From: CAZEFK01 sp964511405
GTDB lineage: Bacteria > Pseudomonadota > Alphaproteobacteria > Elsterales > Elsteraceae
Direction: 5' to 3'
Assembly (NCBI GenBank): GCA_964511405.1
Contig: CAZEFK010000072.1
Location: forward strand, 1-31,454
Length of the DNA stretch: 31,454 bases
The notes under the pieces were generated by a model. It saw only the letters and a program-made list of their open reading frames with translations. It did no database searches and was not told the origin of the DNA. Below, piece after piece: positions 1 through 8,597 of this stretch; position 1 is the first letter of the stretch, and every line of letters starts with the position of its first letter. Made by a program: the position numbers and the translations under genes.

Positions 1-332
1 TCGCCATCGCCCGCGCCCTGGCGCTGGAACCCGAGGTGCTGGTCGCCGACGAGCCGGTGTCGGCCCTCGACGTCTCGGTGCAGGCGCAAGTGCTGCGGCT
101 GCTCGACGACCTCAAGGCGCGGCTCGGCCTGTCGATGCTCTTCATCACCCACGACCTGCGGGTGGCGGCCCAGATCTGCGACCGCATCGCCGTCATGCGC
201 CGCGGCGAGATCGTCGAGCTGGGTCCGACCGCTGCGCTGTTCGCCGCCCCCCGGTACCCTTACACCCGCGACCTGCTGGCCGCGGTGCCGGGCGGCGGCC
301 GCGTCGCCGTGGCCGCCGACGTGGCCGGTTGA
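1..332 (+). CDS. Peptide-type ABC transporter ATP-binding protein, C-terminal part
   Basis: The gene enters from the left edge; the first complete codon is at position 3. What is visible is the second half of an ABC ATPase: the stretch right after the signature motif (IARAL), Walker B with the catalytic Glu (VLVADEP), the D-loop (SALD) and the H-loop (ITHD). The tail containing YPYTRDLLAAVP is characteristic of the OppD/OppF/DppF group, where it follows the nucleotide-binding domain. It would energise uptake of peptides or similar small molecules at the inner membrane. Walker A and the signature motif lie outside the window, so the partner permeases and the substrate cannot be seen. The family assignment is firm; the substrate is not known. 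Confidence 0.9.
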   Translation, partial: AIARALALEPEVLVADEPVSALDVSVQAQVLRLLDDLKARLGLSMLFITHDLRVAAQICDRIAVMRRGEIVELGPTAALFAAPRYPYTRDLLAAVPGGGRVAVAADVAG

Positions 333-444
333 TGTCATGGCGGGTCCGCGTCGCTGTACACCGCCGTCATGCCGGCTCCGTCGCAGGGTCGCGCCCCGGT
401 CCTAACGCGGGTATCGTCGGCGGTCGACAGTCATGGAGTGCCCG

Positions 445-1221
445 ATGTCCGCCACCCTGCGCCCCTGGCCCGGCAATGATGCCGATCCCATCCAGCAGAC
501 CCGCGTCGACCTGGCGGCGGCCTACCGGCTGGTGCACCGGATGGGGCTGGACGACAGCATCTTCACCCACATTTCGGCGCGGCTGCCGGGCAGCCACCGC
601 TTTCTGCTCAATTCCTACGGGATGAGCTTCGACGAGGTGACCGCGTCGAACCTGGTCACGATCGACCTCGACGGCACCGTCGTCGACGATCCCGTGGGCA
701 ACGGCATCAACGCGGCGGGTTTCACCATCCACAGCGCCATCCACGCCGCCCGGCCCGACGTCGAATGCGTGCTGCACACCCACACCGTGGCCGGTGTGGC
801 GGTGTCCTGTCAGCGCGACGGACTGCGGCCGCTGAACCAGTGGGCCATGCAGTTCGCCGGCCGCACCGCCTATCACGCCTATGAAGGCATCGCGCTCGAC
901 TTGGACGAGCGCGAGCGGCTGGCCACCGACCTCGGCGATCAGCTGGTGCTGATCCTGCGCAACCACGGCCTGCTGACCTGTGGCCGCTCGGTCGGCGAGG
1001 CGTTCATTCTGATGCACAACCTCGAGCGCTCCTGCCGCGCCCAACTGGCGCTGCAGGCAGCGGGCGCCCCGATCGCCGAGCCGGACCCCCAGGTCGTGGC
1101 CAGGACCACCCAGCAATATCTCGACTGGGAGCGGATCCGCGGGGCCGATGACGGCATCGACCTGGAATGGCGGGCATTCAAGCGCCGCCTCGACCGGACG
1201 GATCCGGACTATTGCCGCTGA
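445..1221 (+). CDS. Class II aldolase/adducin family protein
   Basis: A 258-residue protein of the class II aldolase/adducin fold, the usual length for the family. The zinc-binding histidines are recognisable as H111 and H113 (HTH) and H174 (NHGLL). Members catalyse zinc-dependent aldol cleavage, epimerisation or decarboxylation of sugar-phosphate-like compounds. The segment preceding HTHT reads GFTIHSAIH, the adducin-like pattern, and I do not see the acidic residue that fuculose-phosphate aldolase uses as proton donor, so the reaction should not be assumed to be aldol cleavage. An in-frame ATG at 433 exists, but the ATG at 445 has GGAG six bases ahead of it and is preferred. It lies 112 bases behind the ABC ATPase on the same strand and may be co-transcribed. 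It ends one base before the convergent LysR gene. Confidence 0.88.
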   Translation: MSATLRPWPGNDADPIQQTRVDLAAAYRLVHRMGLDDSIFTHISARLPGSHRFLLNSYGMSFDEVTASNLVTIDLDGTVVDDPVGNGINAAGFTIHSAIHAARPDVECVLHTHTVAGVAVSCQRDGLRPLNQWAMQFAGRTAYHAYEGIALDLDERERLATDLGDQLVLILRNHGLLTCGRSVGEAFILMHNLERSCRAQLALQAAGAPIAEPDPQVVARTTQQYLDWERIRGADDGIDLEWRAFKRRLDRTDPDYCR

Positions 1222-1222
1222 C

Positions 1223-2113
1223 TCACCCTCGGTAGCGCAGCCTATCCACCAGCAGGGCAAAGGCTGCGGAATGCTGCCGGTTGCTGGGATAATACAGGTG
1301 ATACCCTGAAAAGGGCGGACACCAGCTCGCGAGCACCCTGACCAGGGCACCGCTCGCGAGGTGGGGCTCCACCTGTTGCTGGGTCAGATAGGCCAGGCCA
1401 AATCCGTCCAGCGCGGCCTTGAGGATGAGGCCGGCCGTATTCAGCACCAGTGCGCCCTCGACCCGCACGCGCAGCACGCGCCCGTTCTTTTCGAACTCCC
1501 ACGCATAGAGACCGTGGGCCGGGAGGCGCAGGTTGATGCAGTCGTGAGCCGTCAGATCCTGCGGTGTCCGTGGCGGCGGGTGCGTCGCCAGATATGCGGG
1601 CGAGCCGACGACCGCCATGCGCATATCGGGGCCGATCGGCACCGCGATCATGCCACGGGCGACATTGCCGCCGGGGCGCACGCCGGCATCGAAGCCTGCT
1701 GCCGCAATATCGGTCAGTCCGTAGTCGACGACGATCTCGACCGTGATGTCGGGATAGTCGGGCAGGAGCGTCTTCAGGGCCGGCCACAAGATGGCTTCGG
1801 CCGCGTTTTCCGTCGAGGTCAGCCGGATGGTGCCGGCCGGCTTGTCCCGTAACCCGGTCAGCGCGGTCAGCTCCTGATTGATCGCCTCGAAGCGGGGCGC
1901 GGCCGTCCGCAGCAGGCGCTCGCCGGCTTCGGTCGGCGCGACGCTGCGCGTAGTCCGTGTCAGCAGCCGAATCCCCAGCCGCGCTTCGAGCCCGCGGATC
2001 GTCTGGCTCAGCGCCGATTGCGACACGCCGAGCTTGGCGGCCGCGCGCGTGAAGCTCCGCTCCTGCGCGACCGCGACGAAGGCGGCCAGGGTGTCGAAGC
2101 TCGCTCCATCCAT
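1223..2113 (-). CDS. LysR family transcriptional regulator
   Basis: A 296-residue LysR-type regulator. The N-terminal winged helix-turn-helix covers about residues 5-65 (FTRAAAKLGVSQSALSQTI followed by the conserved linker with LEARLGIRLL and TEAGERLL). The rest is a periplasmic-binding-protein-like effector domain, in the group often annotated DmlR/CrgA-like. It is divergent from the cupin-MFS pair, with a 107-base shared control region, the classical LysR layout, so it most likely controls those two genes and itself. The effector is unknown. The first ATG, at 2113, gives the normal family N-terminus. Confidence 0.93.
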   Translation of the reverse strand: MDGASFDTLAAFVAVAQERSFTRAAAKLGVSQSALSQTIRGLEARLGIRLLTRTTRSVAPTEAGERLLRTAAPRFEAINQELTALTGLRDKPAGTIRLTSTENAAEAILWPALKTLLPDYPDITVEIVVDYGLTDIAAAGFDAGVRPGGNVARGMIAVPIGPDMRMAVVGSPAYLATHPPPRTPQDLTAHDCINLRLPAHGLYAWEFEKNGRVLRVRVEGALVLNTAGLILKAALDGFGLAYLTQQQVEPHLASGALVRVLASWCPPFSGYHLYYPSNRQHSAAFALLVDRLRYRG

Positions 2114-2186
2114 TCAGAAGCCTGACTAATGAGTCCATGTGAATAGTAGCCGCTAATCGCTGGACGGCACACTGCCTAGATTCTCT

Positions 2187-2207
2187 CCAAGCGAAACCTC
2201 AGCTTGG
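2187..2207. promoter_or_regulatory. Inverted repeat, candidate operator for the cupin-MFS genes
   Basis: CCAAGC and GCTTGG form a perfect 6-base inverted repeat separated by nine bases, ending 13 bases before the cupin start codon. It lies in the LysR/cupin divergent region. A weaker dyad (GACT-aatg-AGTC) is at 2124-2135. Either could be the LysR binding site; the assignment is inferred from position only. Confidence 0.35.
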
Positions 2208-2220
2208 TCGGAGATCATCG

Positions 2221-2637
2221 ATGGACATCAAACGCGTGGGCTCCCAGCCGTCGGGCCACGGTCCGGAGGCGTATTTCACGGGCGCGGTTCGCATCGATCC
2301 CTTGGCTGCGCCACCCGGGCCCGCGCGCGTGAGCATGGCGCTCGTCACCTTCGAGGCCGGCGCCCGCACGGCCTGGCACACGCACCCCCTGGGTCAGACG
2401 CTGGTGGTCACCGCAGGCTGCGGCCGGGTTCAGCGCGATGGCGGTCCGGTCGAGGACATCCGGCCCGGCGATGTCGTGTGGATTCCCCCTGGGGAGAGGC
2501 ATTGGCACGGCGCCACGCCGACCACCGCCATGAGCCACATCGCGGTTCAGGAGAGAGTCGACGGTTCCGCGGTCGAGTGGCTGGAGAAGGTCTCCGACGC
2601 GGAATACCGGGGAGCGCCCGCTGAATGGCAGCGGTGA
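2221..2637 (+). CDS. Small cupin protein, (R)-hydroxynitrile lyase-like
   Basis: A 138-residue single-domain cupin. The metal site is complete: H53 and H55 (WHTHPLGQ), Q59, and H94 (GERHWHG). This length, the N-terminal MDIKRVGSQ, the ARTAWHTHPLGQT strand and the PTTAMSHIAVQE stretch closely match, from memory, the manganese-dependent cupin (R)-hydroxynitrile lyase of Granulicella tundricola, whose ligands have the same numbers. Such enzymes reversibly cleave cyanohydrins such as mandelonitrile to an aldehyde and HCN in vitro; the natural role of most bacterial homologues is unsettled. GGAG seven bases ahead of the ATG supports the start. The gene overlaps the downstream MFS gene by 13 bases and is divergent from a LysR regulator. 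A generic cupin with another activity remains possible. Confidence 0.85.
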   Translation: MDIKRVGSQPSGHGPEAYFTGAVRIDPLAAPPGPARVSMALVTFEAGARTAWHTHPLGQTLVVTAGCGRVQRDGGPVEDIRPGDVVWIPPGERHWHGATPTTAMSHIAVQERVDGSAVEWLEKVSDAEYRGAPAEWQR

Positions 2638-3818
2638 TGGCCGAAGCTGGCGCTCCGGCCGGTTCGGTCGTCGTCTCGTTGCTGCCGTTGATGGCGGCGG
2701 TGTTCGTGTCCTTCCTGGTCATCGGGCTGGCCATGCCCGTGTTGCCCCTGCATGTGCATCAGGGGCTCGGGTTCGGCACCGTCATCGTGGGTCTCGTCGC
2801 CGGCGCCCAGTTCGCGGCGGCGCTGATATCCCGGCTCTGGGCCGGCCGCTACGCTGACCGCCGTGGCGCGAAGCCGGCTGTCGTCATGGGCCTCCTCGCC
2901 GCCATGGCCGCCGGCCTCCTGTACCTGCTGTCGCTGCGCTTTGCCGGCGTGCCGCCGGTGTCGGTCGCCGTCCTGCTCGTCGGCCGGGCCATACTCGGCG
3001 GGGCCGAAAGCTTCCTCATCACGGGCGCGACGATCTGGGGCCTGGCCCGTGTCGGTGCGGCGCATGCCGGCAAGGTGATCGCCTGGATGGGGACTGCGAT
3101 GTTCGCCGCCTTCGCCGCCGGCGCGCCTCTGGGCACCATGGCCTATGACCGGTGGGGCTTCGCCGTGGTCGCTGCCGCGACCGCGATCGCGCCCCTGGCG
3201 ACCATGCCGCTTGTCATCGCCCTGCAAGCCGTGGCGCCCGTCGCTCGGGTGCGCCCAAGCCTGCTGATGGTCGTGCGCCAGATCTGGATGCCGGGCCTCG
3301 GCGCCGCCTTGAGCAGCGTCGGATTTGGCACCGTCACCGCCTTCGGATCGCTGTTGTTTGCCGACAGCGGCTGGACGCCGGTTTGGCTCGCCTTCACCGC
3401 CTATGCCGGCGCGCTGCTGATGGCGCGGCTGCTGTTCGGTCAGGTTCCGGACCAGATCGACGGCGCCAAGACCGCGCTCATCTGTGTGCTGGTCGAGGCC
3501 GTGGGCCTCGCCCTGATCGGGCTTGCCACGTCCGCCGTGGTGGCGACCGTCGGCGCCGCGCTCACTGGCCTTGGCTATGCACTCGTGTTCCCCGGCTTCG
3601 GCGTCGAGGCCGTCCGCCGCGCCTCGGCCGAGGCCCGTGGCGCAGCCATGGGCGCCTATACGGCGTGCCTCGACGTCGCCCTTGGTGTCTCGGGGCCGGT
3701 TCTGGGCCTGATCGCCAGCGGTGCCGGGCTGGCGGCGGTCTTCCTGGTCAGCGCGGCCGTGGTGCTCGGCTCGGCCATCGTGGCGAGGCCGCTCCTGGGC
3801 GCCGCTTCGGCGTCCTGA
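2625..3818 (+). CDS. MFS transporter (drug/sugar efflux type)
   Basis: A 397-residue major facilitator with about twelve hydrophobic segments, the normal size for 12-TM MFS exporters. The loop between helices 2 and 3 carries the MFS motif A core, GRYADRRGAK, near residues 72-81. The protein looks like the YhhS/AraJ group of predicted efflux permeases. It sits in the inner membrane. The start overlaps the cupin end by 13 bases, implying translational coupling and a linked function, for example export of a product or toxic relative of the cupin substrate; that link is inference. Start at 2625 is taken; an in-frame ATG at 2637, right at the cupin stop, is a possible alternative. Confidence 0.9.
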   Translation: MAAVMAEAGAPAGSVVVSLLPLMAAVFVSFLVIGLAMPVLPLHVHQGLGFGTVIVGLVAGAQFAAALISRLWAGRYADRRGAKPAVVMGLLAAMAAGLLYLLSLRFAGVPPVSVAVLLVGRAILGGAESFLITGATIWGLARVGAAHAGKVIAWMGTAMFAAFAAGAPLGTMAYDRWGFAVVAAATAIAPLATMPLVIALQAVAPVARVRPSLLMVVRQIWMPGLGAALSSVGFGTVTAFGSLLFADSGWTPVWLAFTAYAGALLMARLLFGQVPDQIDGAKTALICVLVEAVGLALIGLATSAVVATVGAALTGLGYALVFPGFGVEAVRRASAEARGAAMGAYTACLDVALGVSGPVLGLIASGAGLAAVFLVSAAVVLGSAIVARPLLGAASAS

Positions 3819-3839
3819 CGCGCGCCTACAGCCGCGCGT
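3818..3839. terminator. Hairpin between convergent MFS and ROK genes
   Basis: ACGCGCG (3818-3824) and CGCGCGT (3833-3839) form a 7-base perfect GC-rich stem with an 8-base loop, in the 7-base gap between the two convergent stop codons and running into both gene ends. There is no clear T-run, so it may be only a weak bidirectional terminator. Confidence 0.35.
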
Positions 3840-5067
3840 TGGCTGCGTTCAGGTTGCCCGTGTGCTCGTGCGGGCCGGCCGGCAGGCCGAGATGCAGGAA
3901 CAGGGGCAGGCTGGCGGCGCCGATGGCGCCAGCCTTGGCGCCGAAGCTGCCGACCGCAAGCTGCGGCGGCTGGCGCGCCTCGGCGACGGCAGCGGCCAGT
4001 GCCGGCCGCAACCGCTCGACCAGGCGCCCGACATAAGTCGGGGCCAGGTCGGAATCGATCACCACCAGCGGCAGGTCAAGCAGCGCCGCCGCCGACAGGA
4101 TCGGCCCGACCAGGGCGTCGGTGCAGTCGTCGAGCCATTCGTCGACCCCGGCGGGATCGTTGGTCATGGCTCCGATCAGGTCGCCCGGCTTGATCGCGCC
4201 GCCGCGGCGGAAGCGCAGATGGCGGACCAGGGCGTTGACCGAGGCGCGGGTCAGCAGGATCTCCGGGTCCTGTGCGGGCGGCGGCGCCGAGGCCAGGCGC
4301 GACGGGCCGACCGGCATCACGGCCACGTCGCCGGCATTGCCCGTGGGCCCCAGCATCGGCGTGCCGGCCGTGATGACGCCGCCGCCGATCGCCGATCCCA
4401 GGAACAGGTACAGGAAATGGTCGGCGCCGCGGCCATGGCCGTAGAGCAGCTCGGCGATGGCGGCGGCCGAGCCGTCATTCTCCTCGGCCGTGGCGAGGCC
4501 GGTGGCGGTGCCGAGGTCCTGGGCGAAATCGGTGTCGTCCCACGCCGCCAGCGCGGCGTCGCGCAGGTCGAGCTGGGTCAGCCAGGCGCCCAGGTTGAAC
4601 GGGCGTGCCAAGCCGATGCCGGTGATCCGCCGGCGCTCGTGCAGGCGCAGGGTCTGGCGCAGCTTGGAGACGTCGGCGCGGATCAGCTTGAGCGCCGCCT
4701 TGGGCGACGGCAGCGGGCCGGCGTGGCTGTGATATCCCAGCGGCTTACCGGCCAGGTCGACCAGCATGGTCTCGATGCCGTTGCGGTCCAGGCGCACGCC
4801 GATGCCGTAGGCGCCGCCCGGGTCCAGCTCCAGGAGGTCGGCCGGCTGGCCGCGCCGGCCTTCGGTGCGGCGCCCGCTGAAGCGCACCAGGCCCAGCTCT
4901 TCCAGCTCGCGGACGATCTGGCCGACGCCGGCCCCCGACAGGTTGATCTCTCGCGCGATCTCGGCCTTGGACGCAGCACCCAGCCGGCGCAGGCGCTGCA
5001 GCACCAGCCGCTGGTGATAGGCGCGGATCTGGGCGGGCTGGACGCCGCGCCCCGCTGACGGCGCCAC
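3826..5067 (-). CDS. ROK family transcriptional regulator
   Basis: A 413-residue protein with an N-terminal winged helix (residues about 10-70, including SKAEIAREINLSGAGVGQIV) followed by a ROK (repressor, ORF, kinase) domain. Gly-rich ATPase-fold pieces are visible (ENDGSAAAIAELLYGHG, then FLGSAIGGGV), but the CxCGxxGC zinc motif usual in active ROK sugar kinases is not, so it is read as a NagC/XylR-type sugar-responsive repressor rather than a kinase. It starts with GTG, six bases after the stop of the permease gene, and is the last gene of the sugar ABC operon; it most likely responds to the transported sugar and controls the operon promoter. No good ribosome binding site is seen, so it probably depends on translation of the permease. 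Confidence 0.9.
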   Translation of the reverse strand: MAPSAGRGVQPAQIRAYHQRLVLQRLRRLGAASKAEIAREINLSGAGVGQIVRELEELGLVRFSGRRTEGRRGQPADLLELDPGGAYGIGVRLDRNGIETMLVDLAGKPLGYHSHAGPLPSPKAALKLIRADVSKLRQTLRLHERRRITGIGLARPFNLGAWLTQLDLRDAALAAWDDTDFAQDLGTATGLATAEENDGSAAAIAELLYGHGRGADHFLYLFLGSAIGGGVITAGTPMLGPTGNAGDVAVMPVGPSRLASAPPPAQDPEILLTRASVNALVRHLRFRRGGAIKPGDLIGAMTNDPAGVDEWLDDCTDALVGPILSAAALLDLPLVVIDSDLAPTYVGRLVERLRPALAAAVAEARQPPQLAVGSFGAKAGAIGAASLPLFLHLGLPAGPHEHTGNLNAANARL

Positions 5068-5073
5068 GGCCGG

Positions 5074-6060
5074 TCAGCGCCGCCGGCGCAGCTGGTCGAA
5101 ATAGACGATCACGATGATCAGGCCACCGGTGATGATGCGTTGCCAGAACGGGTCGACATTGAGCAGGTTGGCGCCGTTGTTGATGGTTGTCAGCAGCAGC
5201 GAGCCCAAGAGCGGCCCGGGCACGCTGCCGATGGCGCCGAACAGGCTGGCGCCGCCGATCACCGACGAGGCGATCGACTGCAGCTCCCAGCCGTCACCGG
5301 TGGTGGCGACGCCGACGCCGATCCGGCTCGCGGTCAGGATGCCGGTCAGCGCCGCCAGGGTCGCCGACAGCACATAGGCCAGGCAGATGGTGCGGCTGAC
5401 ATGGATGCCGCTGAGCCGCGCCGCCTCGGGATTGCTGCCGACGGCGAAGATATGCCGGCCCCAGCGGGTGTGGTGCAGCAGGATCAGGGACGGGATCGCG
5501 ACCGCGATCACCACCAGGAACAGGTTCGGGATGCCCAGCGCCTCGCCGCGGCTGAAATCGTTGAACGGCTCGGGAAAGCCCGAGATCGTGGCGCCGCCGG
5601 TCATAAGCAGGCCGATGCCGCGCAAGGCGGTCAGCGTCGCCAGCGTCATGATGAAGGGCGGCAGGCCCATCTTGCGGATGCCGAAGCCGTGGAACAGCCC
5701 GACCGCCGGGCCCAGCAGCAGGGTCGCCAGCACCGACAGCCAGATCGGCCAGCCCGCTTTCAGCATCAGCGCCACGACGGTCGACGCCAGGCCGACCATG
5801 GCGCCGACCGACAGGTCGATGCCGGCGGTGATGATCACGAAGGTCTGGCCGATCGCGATGATCGCGAACAGCGAGGCCTGGCGCAGCAGGTTGGTCACGT
5901 TGACCCAGCTGGCGAAGCTTTCGGTGCTGACCGACAGCGCCAGCCACATCAGCAGCATCAGCCCCAGCAGGGTCAGGTTCAGCAGGAACCCGAACCGGGC
6001 CTTGCGCGCCGTCGTGCCCGCAGGGGCCGACCCTATGACCGTCTTCAGGATCTCAGGCAC
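5074..6060 (-). CDS. Sugar ABC transporter permease, RbsC/AraH family
   Basis: A 328-residue very hydrophobic protein with the pattern of branched-chain/ribose-type permeases (RbsC, XylH, AraH): about eight to ten membrane segments, and conserved pieces such as TAGIDLSVGAMVGLAS and IASSVIGGASLFGAIGSVPG. It would form the inner-membrane channel of the importer encoded with the two upstream genes. The start codon is GTG and overlaps the end of the ATPase gene by eight bases, so the pair is translationally coupled. The length is typical. Substrate is a monosaccharide or related polyol by family, not identifiable further. Confidence 0.94.
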   Translation of the reverse strand: MPEILKTVIGSAPAGTTARKARFGFLLNLTLLGLMLLMWLALSVSTESFASWVNVTNLLRQASLFAIIAIGQTFVIITAGIDLSVGAMVGLASTVVALMLKAGWPIWLSVLATLLLGPAVGLFHGFGIRKMGLPPFIMTLATLTALRGIGLLMTGGATISGFPEPFNDFSRGEALGIPNLFLVVIAVAIPSLILLHHTRWGRHIFAVGSNPEAARLSGIHVSRTICLAYVLSATLAALTGILTASRIGVGVATTGDGWELQSIASSVIGGASLFGAIGSVPGPLLGSLLLTTINNGANLLNVDPFWQRIITGGLIIVIVYFDQLRRRR

Positions 6061-7564
6061 CGATGGCTTCCGTCAGGATGGTTTCGACGTCGACGTCGCG
6101 ATGGCCGTGGCTGGCGACCAGCCGGCCGGCACGGAACACGTGCAGGCGGTCGGCAAGGTCATAGACCTCGGGCAGGTAGGAGCTGATCAGCAGGATGCCG
6201 GCGCCGGCGCGCAGCAGGTCGGCAAAGACCCGGTAGATCTCGACCTTGGTCGCGACGTCCACGCCCACCGTCGGCTCGTCGAAGATGAACAGCTCGGCGC
6301 CGTGGTTGAGCCACTTGCCGATCACGATCTTCTGCTGGTTGCCGCCCGACAGCGTCGCGGCGGGCACGCCCTGGCCGGCGGTGACGATGCGCAGGCGCTT
6401 GATCTGGGCGTCGGCAGCCCGGCGCTCGGCGCCGCGGTCGATCACCCCCAACCGGCTGAGCAGCGGGCCCAGCCGCTCGAACACCGCCAGGTTGAGGTTG
6501 AGCCCGACCCCCAGATTGAGGCACAGGCCCTGGTCGCGGCGGCTTTCCGGCACCAGCGCCACGCCGCGGGCGATCGCCTCGGCCTCGTGGCCGACATCCA
6601 GCGGTGCGCCCTTCAGGCGAACCTGGCCGGCGCTGCGCCGGCGGCGGCCGAAGACGGCGTGGGCGAACTCGCTGCGGCCGGCGCCGATCAGGCCGTAGAG
6701 GCCGACGATCTCGCCGCGGTGCACGGTCAGCGACACGTCGTGGAACCCCGGACCCGACAGGCCGTCGACCTCCAGCAGCGCCGGCCCGATCGGGACCTGG
6801 TGCTTCTCGTGCACCTGGTCGATCGCGCGGTTGACCATGTCGGCGATAAGCTCGGCTTCGCTGGTCTCGGCAACCTGCCGGGTCGAGACCAGGGCGCCGT
6901 CGCGCAGGACCGAGACCCGCCCCGCCAGATGGAAGATCTCCTCCATGCGGTGGCTGATATAGACGATGGTCACGCCGTCGGCATTGAGCCGGCGGATCAG
7001 CCGGAACAGCTGCTCGGCCTCCTGGCGCGTGAGATACGCCGTGGGCTCGTCGAAGATCATCAGTCGCGGTCCCTGGGTCGCGGCGCGCGCGGTCGCCACC
7101 AGCTGCTGCTGCCCGATCGTGAGGTCGCCCAGCAGGGCTTCGGGCGGCAGCGAGAAGCCGACGTCGGCCAGCACCCGCCGGCCTTCCTCGACCATGGCGG
7201 CGTGGCGCAGGAGCCCCAGCCGGCACCGCTCCTCGCCCAGGAACAGGTTGGCGGCGACGGTCAGATGCGGGCACAGCACGACTTCCTGGTGCACGGCCAT
7301 GATGCCGAGACCCAGGGCGTCGCGCGGGCCGGCCAGCTCGATCGGCCGGCCGCTCCAGACCATGGTCCCGCCCGACTTCGGATAGACCCCGGTCAACAGC
7401 TTGATCAGGGTCGACTTGCCGGCGCCGTTCTCGCCGACGATGGCGTGGATCTCACCCGGCAGGAAGTCGAGGTCGACCGCCTTCAGCGCATGGGTGCCGG
7501 TGAACCGCTTGTCGAGGCCGCGCAGCTCGAGCAGCGGCGCGGCCTCCCGGAGCGAGTCCAGCAT
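6053..7564 (-). CDS. Sugar ABC transporter ATP-binding protein, RbsA family
   Basis: A 503-residue tandem ATPase, the usual length for RbsA/XylG/MglA. Domain 1 has an intact Walker A (GENGAGKST, residues 44-52), a signature region with IGQQQLV and Walker B (LMIFDEPTAYL). Domain 2 has a degenerate P-loop (LYGLIGAGRSEF) but a good signature (LSGGNQQK) and Walker B (LFIFDEPTVGVD); this asymmetry is normal for the family, in which the two halves are not equivalent. Its ATG shares one base with the stop of the binding-protein gene (TGATG). It energises import through the neighbouring permease on the cytoplasmic face. Confidence 0.96.
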   Translation of the reverse strand: MLDSLREAAPLLELRGLDKRFTGTHALKAVDLDFLPGEIHAIVGENGAGKSTLIKLLTGVYPKSGGTMVWSGRPIELAGPRDALGLGIMAVHQEVVLCPHLTVAANLFLGEERCRLGLLRHAAMVEEGRRVLADVGFSLPPEALLGDLTIGQQQLVATARAATQGPRLMIFDEPTAYLTRQEAEQLFRLIRRLNADGVTIVYISHRMEEIFHLAGRVSVLRDGALVSTRQVAETSEAELIADMVNRAIDQVHEKHQVPIGPALLEVDGLSGPGFHDVSLTVHRGEIVGLYGLIGAGRSEFAHAVFGRRRRSAGQVRLKGAPLDVGHEAEAIARGVALVPESRRDQGLCLNLGVGLNLNLAVFERLGPLLSRLGVIDRGAERRAADAQIKRLRIVTAGQGVPAATLSGGNQQKIVIGKWLNHGAELFIFDEPTVGVDVATKVEIYRVFADLLRAGAGILLISSYLPEVYDLADRLHVFRAGRLVASHGHRDVDVETILTEAIGA

Positions 7565-8535
7565 CAGTCCTTCGGCGGGTTGAGCAGCTCCTGGGACCTC
7601 GGCGTGTTCATGTTCGCCAGCGTGATCACGTTGACGCCGGTGTCGATGTTCGCCGGGACCTTCTCGCCCTTGGACGCGGCCAGCGCGATCTTGACGCCGT
7701 CATGCCCCATGCGGAACGGGTCCTGGATCACCAGCGCCGCGATCACGCCTTCCTTGAGCAGGCTGATCAGCTTGTCGTCGCTGTCGAACCCGACGAGGGC
7801 GATCTTGTCCTTCATCTTGTTCTCGGCGATCGCCTGGCCGGCGCCCTGGGCCATGATCAGGTTGCTGGCGAACACGCCCTTGAGGTTCGGGTTGGCCGTG
7901 ATCAGGTCGGTCATGATGTTGAGGCCGGTGGTCGCCTGACCGTCGGCGACCTTGTCGGCCACCAGCTTCAGGCCCGGATACTTGGCCTTGAGCACTTCCT
8001 TGAAGCCCTGGGCGCGCTGGTCGAGCGAGCCGACGCCGGGCAGCGACGTGATCAGCGCCACATCGCCCTCGACCTTGCCGGTCTTGGCCTTGATCGCCGC
8101 GGCCAGGGCATCGGCCGCCTCACGCCCGCCCTGGACGTTGTCGGTGGTCAGGAACGAGGTGAAGGCCTTGGAATCGGCCGCCGAATCGATGCCGATGATC
8201 TTGACCTTCTTGGCCGCCTCGGTGATCGGCGGGCCGAGTGCCGCGAACTGGGTCGGCGCGATCACGATCGCCGCCGGTTTGGACGAGACCGAATTCTCCA
8301 GGATCGAGATCTGACCGTTGATGTCGGCCTCGCTGGTGGCGCCGAGCTCCGGCACCTTGACGTTCAGCTCCTTGGCGGCGCGCCGGGCGCCGGCCAGCAC
8401 CACCTGCCAATAGGCCGAGGTGGTGTCCTTGACGATGATCGGAATGGTCTGGGCCGCAGCGGGCTGCTGCCAGCCGGTCAGTGCGGCGCCCACGCCGGCG
8501 GCCACGAGCATGGCGCGCCAGGACAATCTCGCCAT
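7564..8535 (-). CDS. Periplasmic sugar-binding protein, RbsB family
   Basis: A 323-residue type I periplasmic binding protein. Residues 1 to about 28 form a Sec signal peptide (MARLSWRAMLVAAGVGAAL, ending AAAQ). The mature part shows family landmarks: NSVSSKPAAIVIAPTQ, IGIDSAADSKAF, SLPGVGSLDQRAQGF and ALVGFDSDDKLISLL, as in RbsB/XylF-type receptors. It captures a sugar in the periplasm for the RbsA/RbsC-like partners downstream. The start at 8535 is chosen because GAGGGAGGA lies about six bases upstream; the frame stays open to 8622, but that extension is not signal-like and would cover the promoter. It is the first gene of a four-gene operon ending in the ROK regulator. Confidence 0.95.
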   Translation of the reverse strand: MARLSWRAMLVAAGVGAALTGWQQPAAAQTIPIIVKDTTSAYWQVVLAGARRAAKELNVKVPELGATSEADINGQISILENSVSSKPAAIVIAPTQFAALGPPITEAAKKVKIIGIDSAADSKAFTSFLTTDNVQGGREAADALAAAIKAKTGKVEGDVALITSLPGVGSLDQRAQGFKEVLKAKYPGLKLVADKVADGQATTGLNIMTDLITANPNLKGVFASNLIMAQGAGQAIAENKMKDKIALVGFDSDDKLISLLKEGVIAALVIQDPFRMGHDGVKIALAASKGEKVPANIDTGVNVITLANMNTPRSQELLNPPKD

Positions 8536-8582
8536 CGATGTCCTCCCTCGTTGGACCCCGTCCGGGGTCGTCACATTTCTTA

Positions 8583-8597
8583 ATAGCGTTTCGTTAT
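8583..8597. promoter_or_regulatory. Imperfect palindrome overlapping the -10, candidate ROK operator
   Basis: ATAGCG-TTT-CGTTAT is an inverted repeat with one mismatch that covers the -10 element of the sugar operon promoter. A repressor bound here would block RNA polymerase. The ROK protein encoded at the operon end is the obvious candidate; this is inference from position. Confidence 0.4.

Noticed and set aside
433..444. ATG at 433 for the class II aldolase
   Set aside because: GGAG lies within these codons and is correctly spaced for the ATG at 445 instead.
3826..5067. ROK sugar kinase
   Set aside because: An N-terminal winged helix is present and the ROK zinc motif CxCGxxGC is missing, so a regulator is the better reading.
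6674..6760. Defective second nucleotide-binding site in the RbsA-like ATPase as a mutation
   Set aside because: A degenerate second Walker A is normal in this family and not a sign of decay.
5387..7939. Long plus-strand open frame across the sugar ABC permease and ATPase genes
   Set aside because: Composition is that of a translated antisense frame; the minus strand shows complete RbsA and RbsC motifs.
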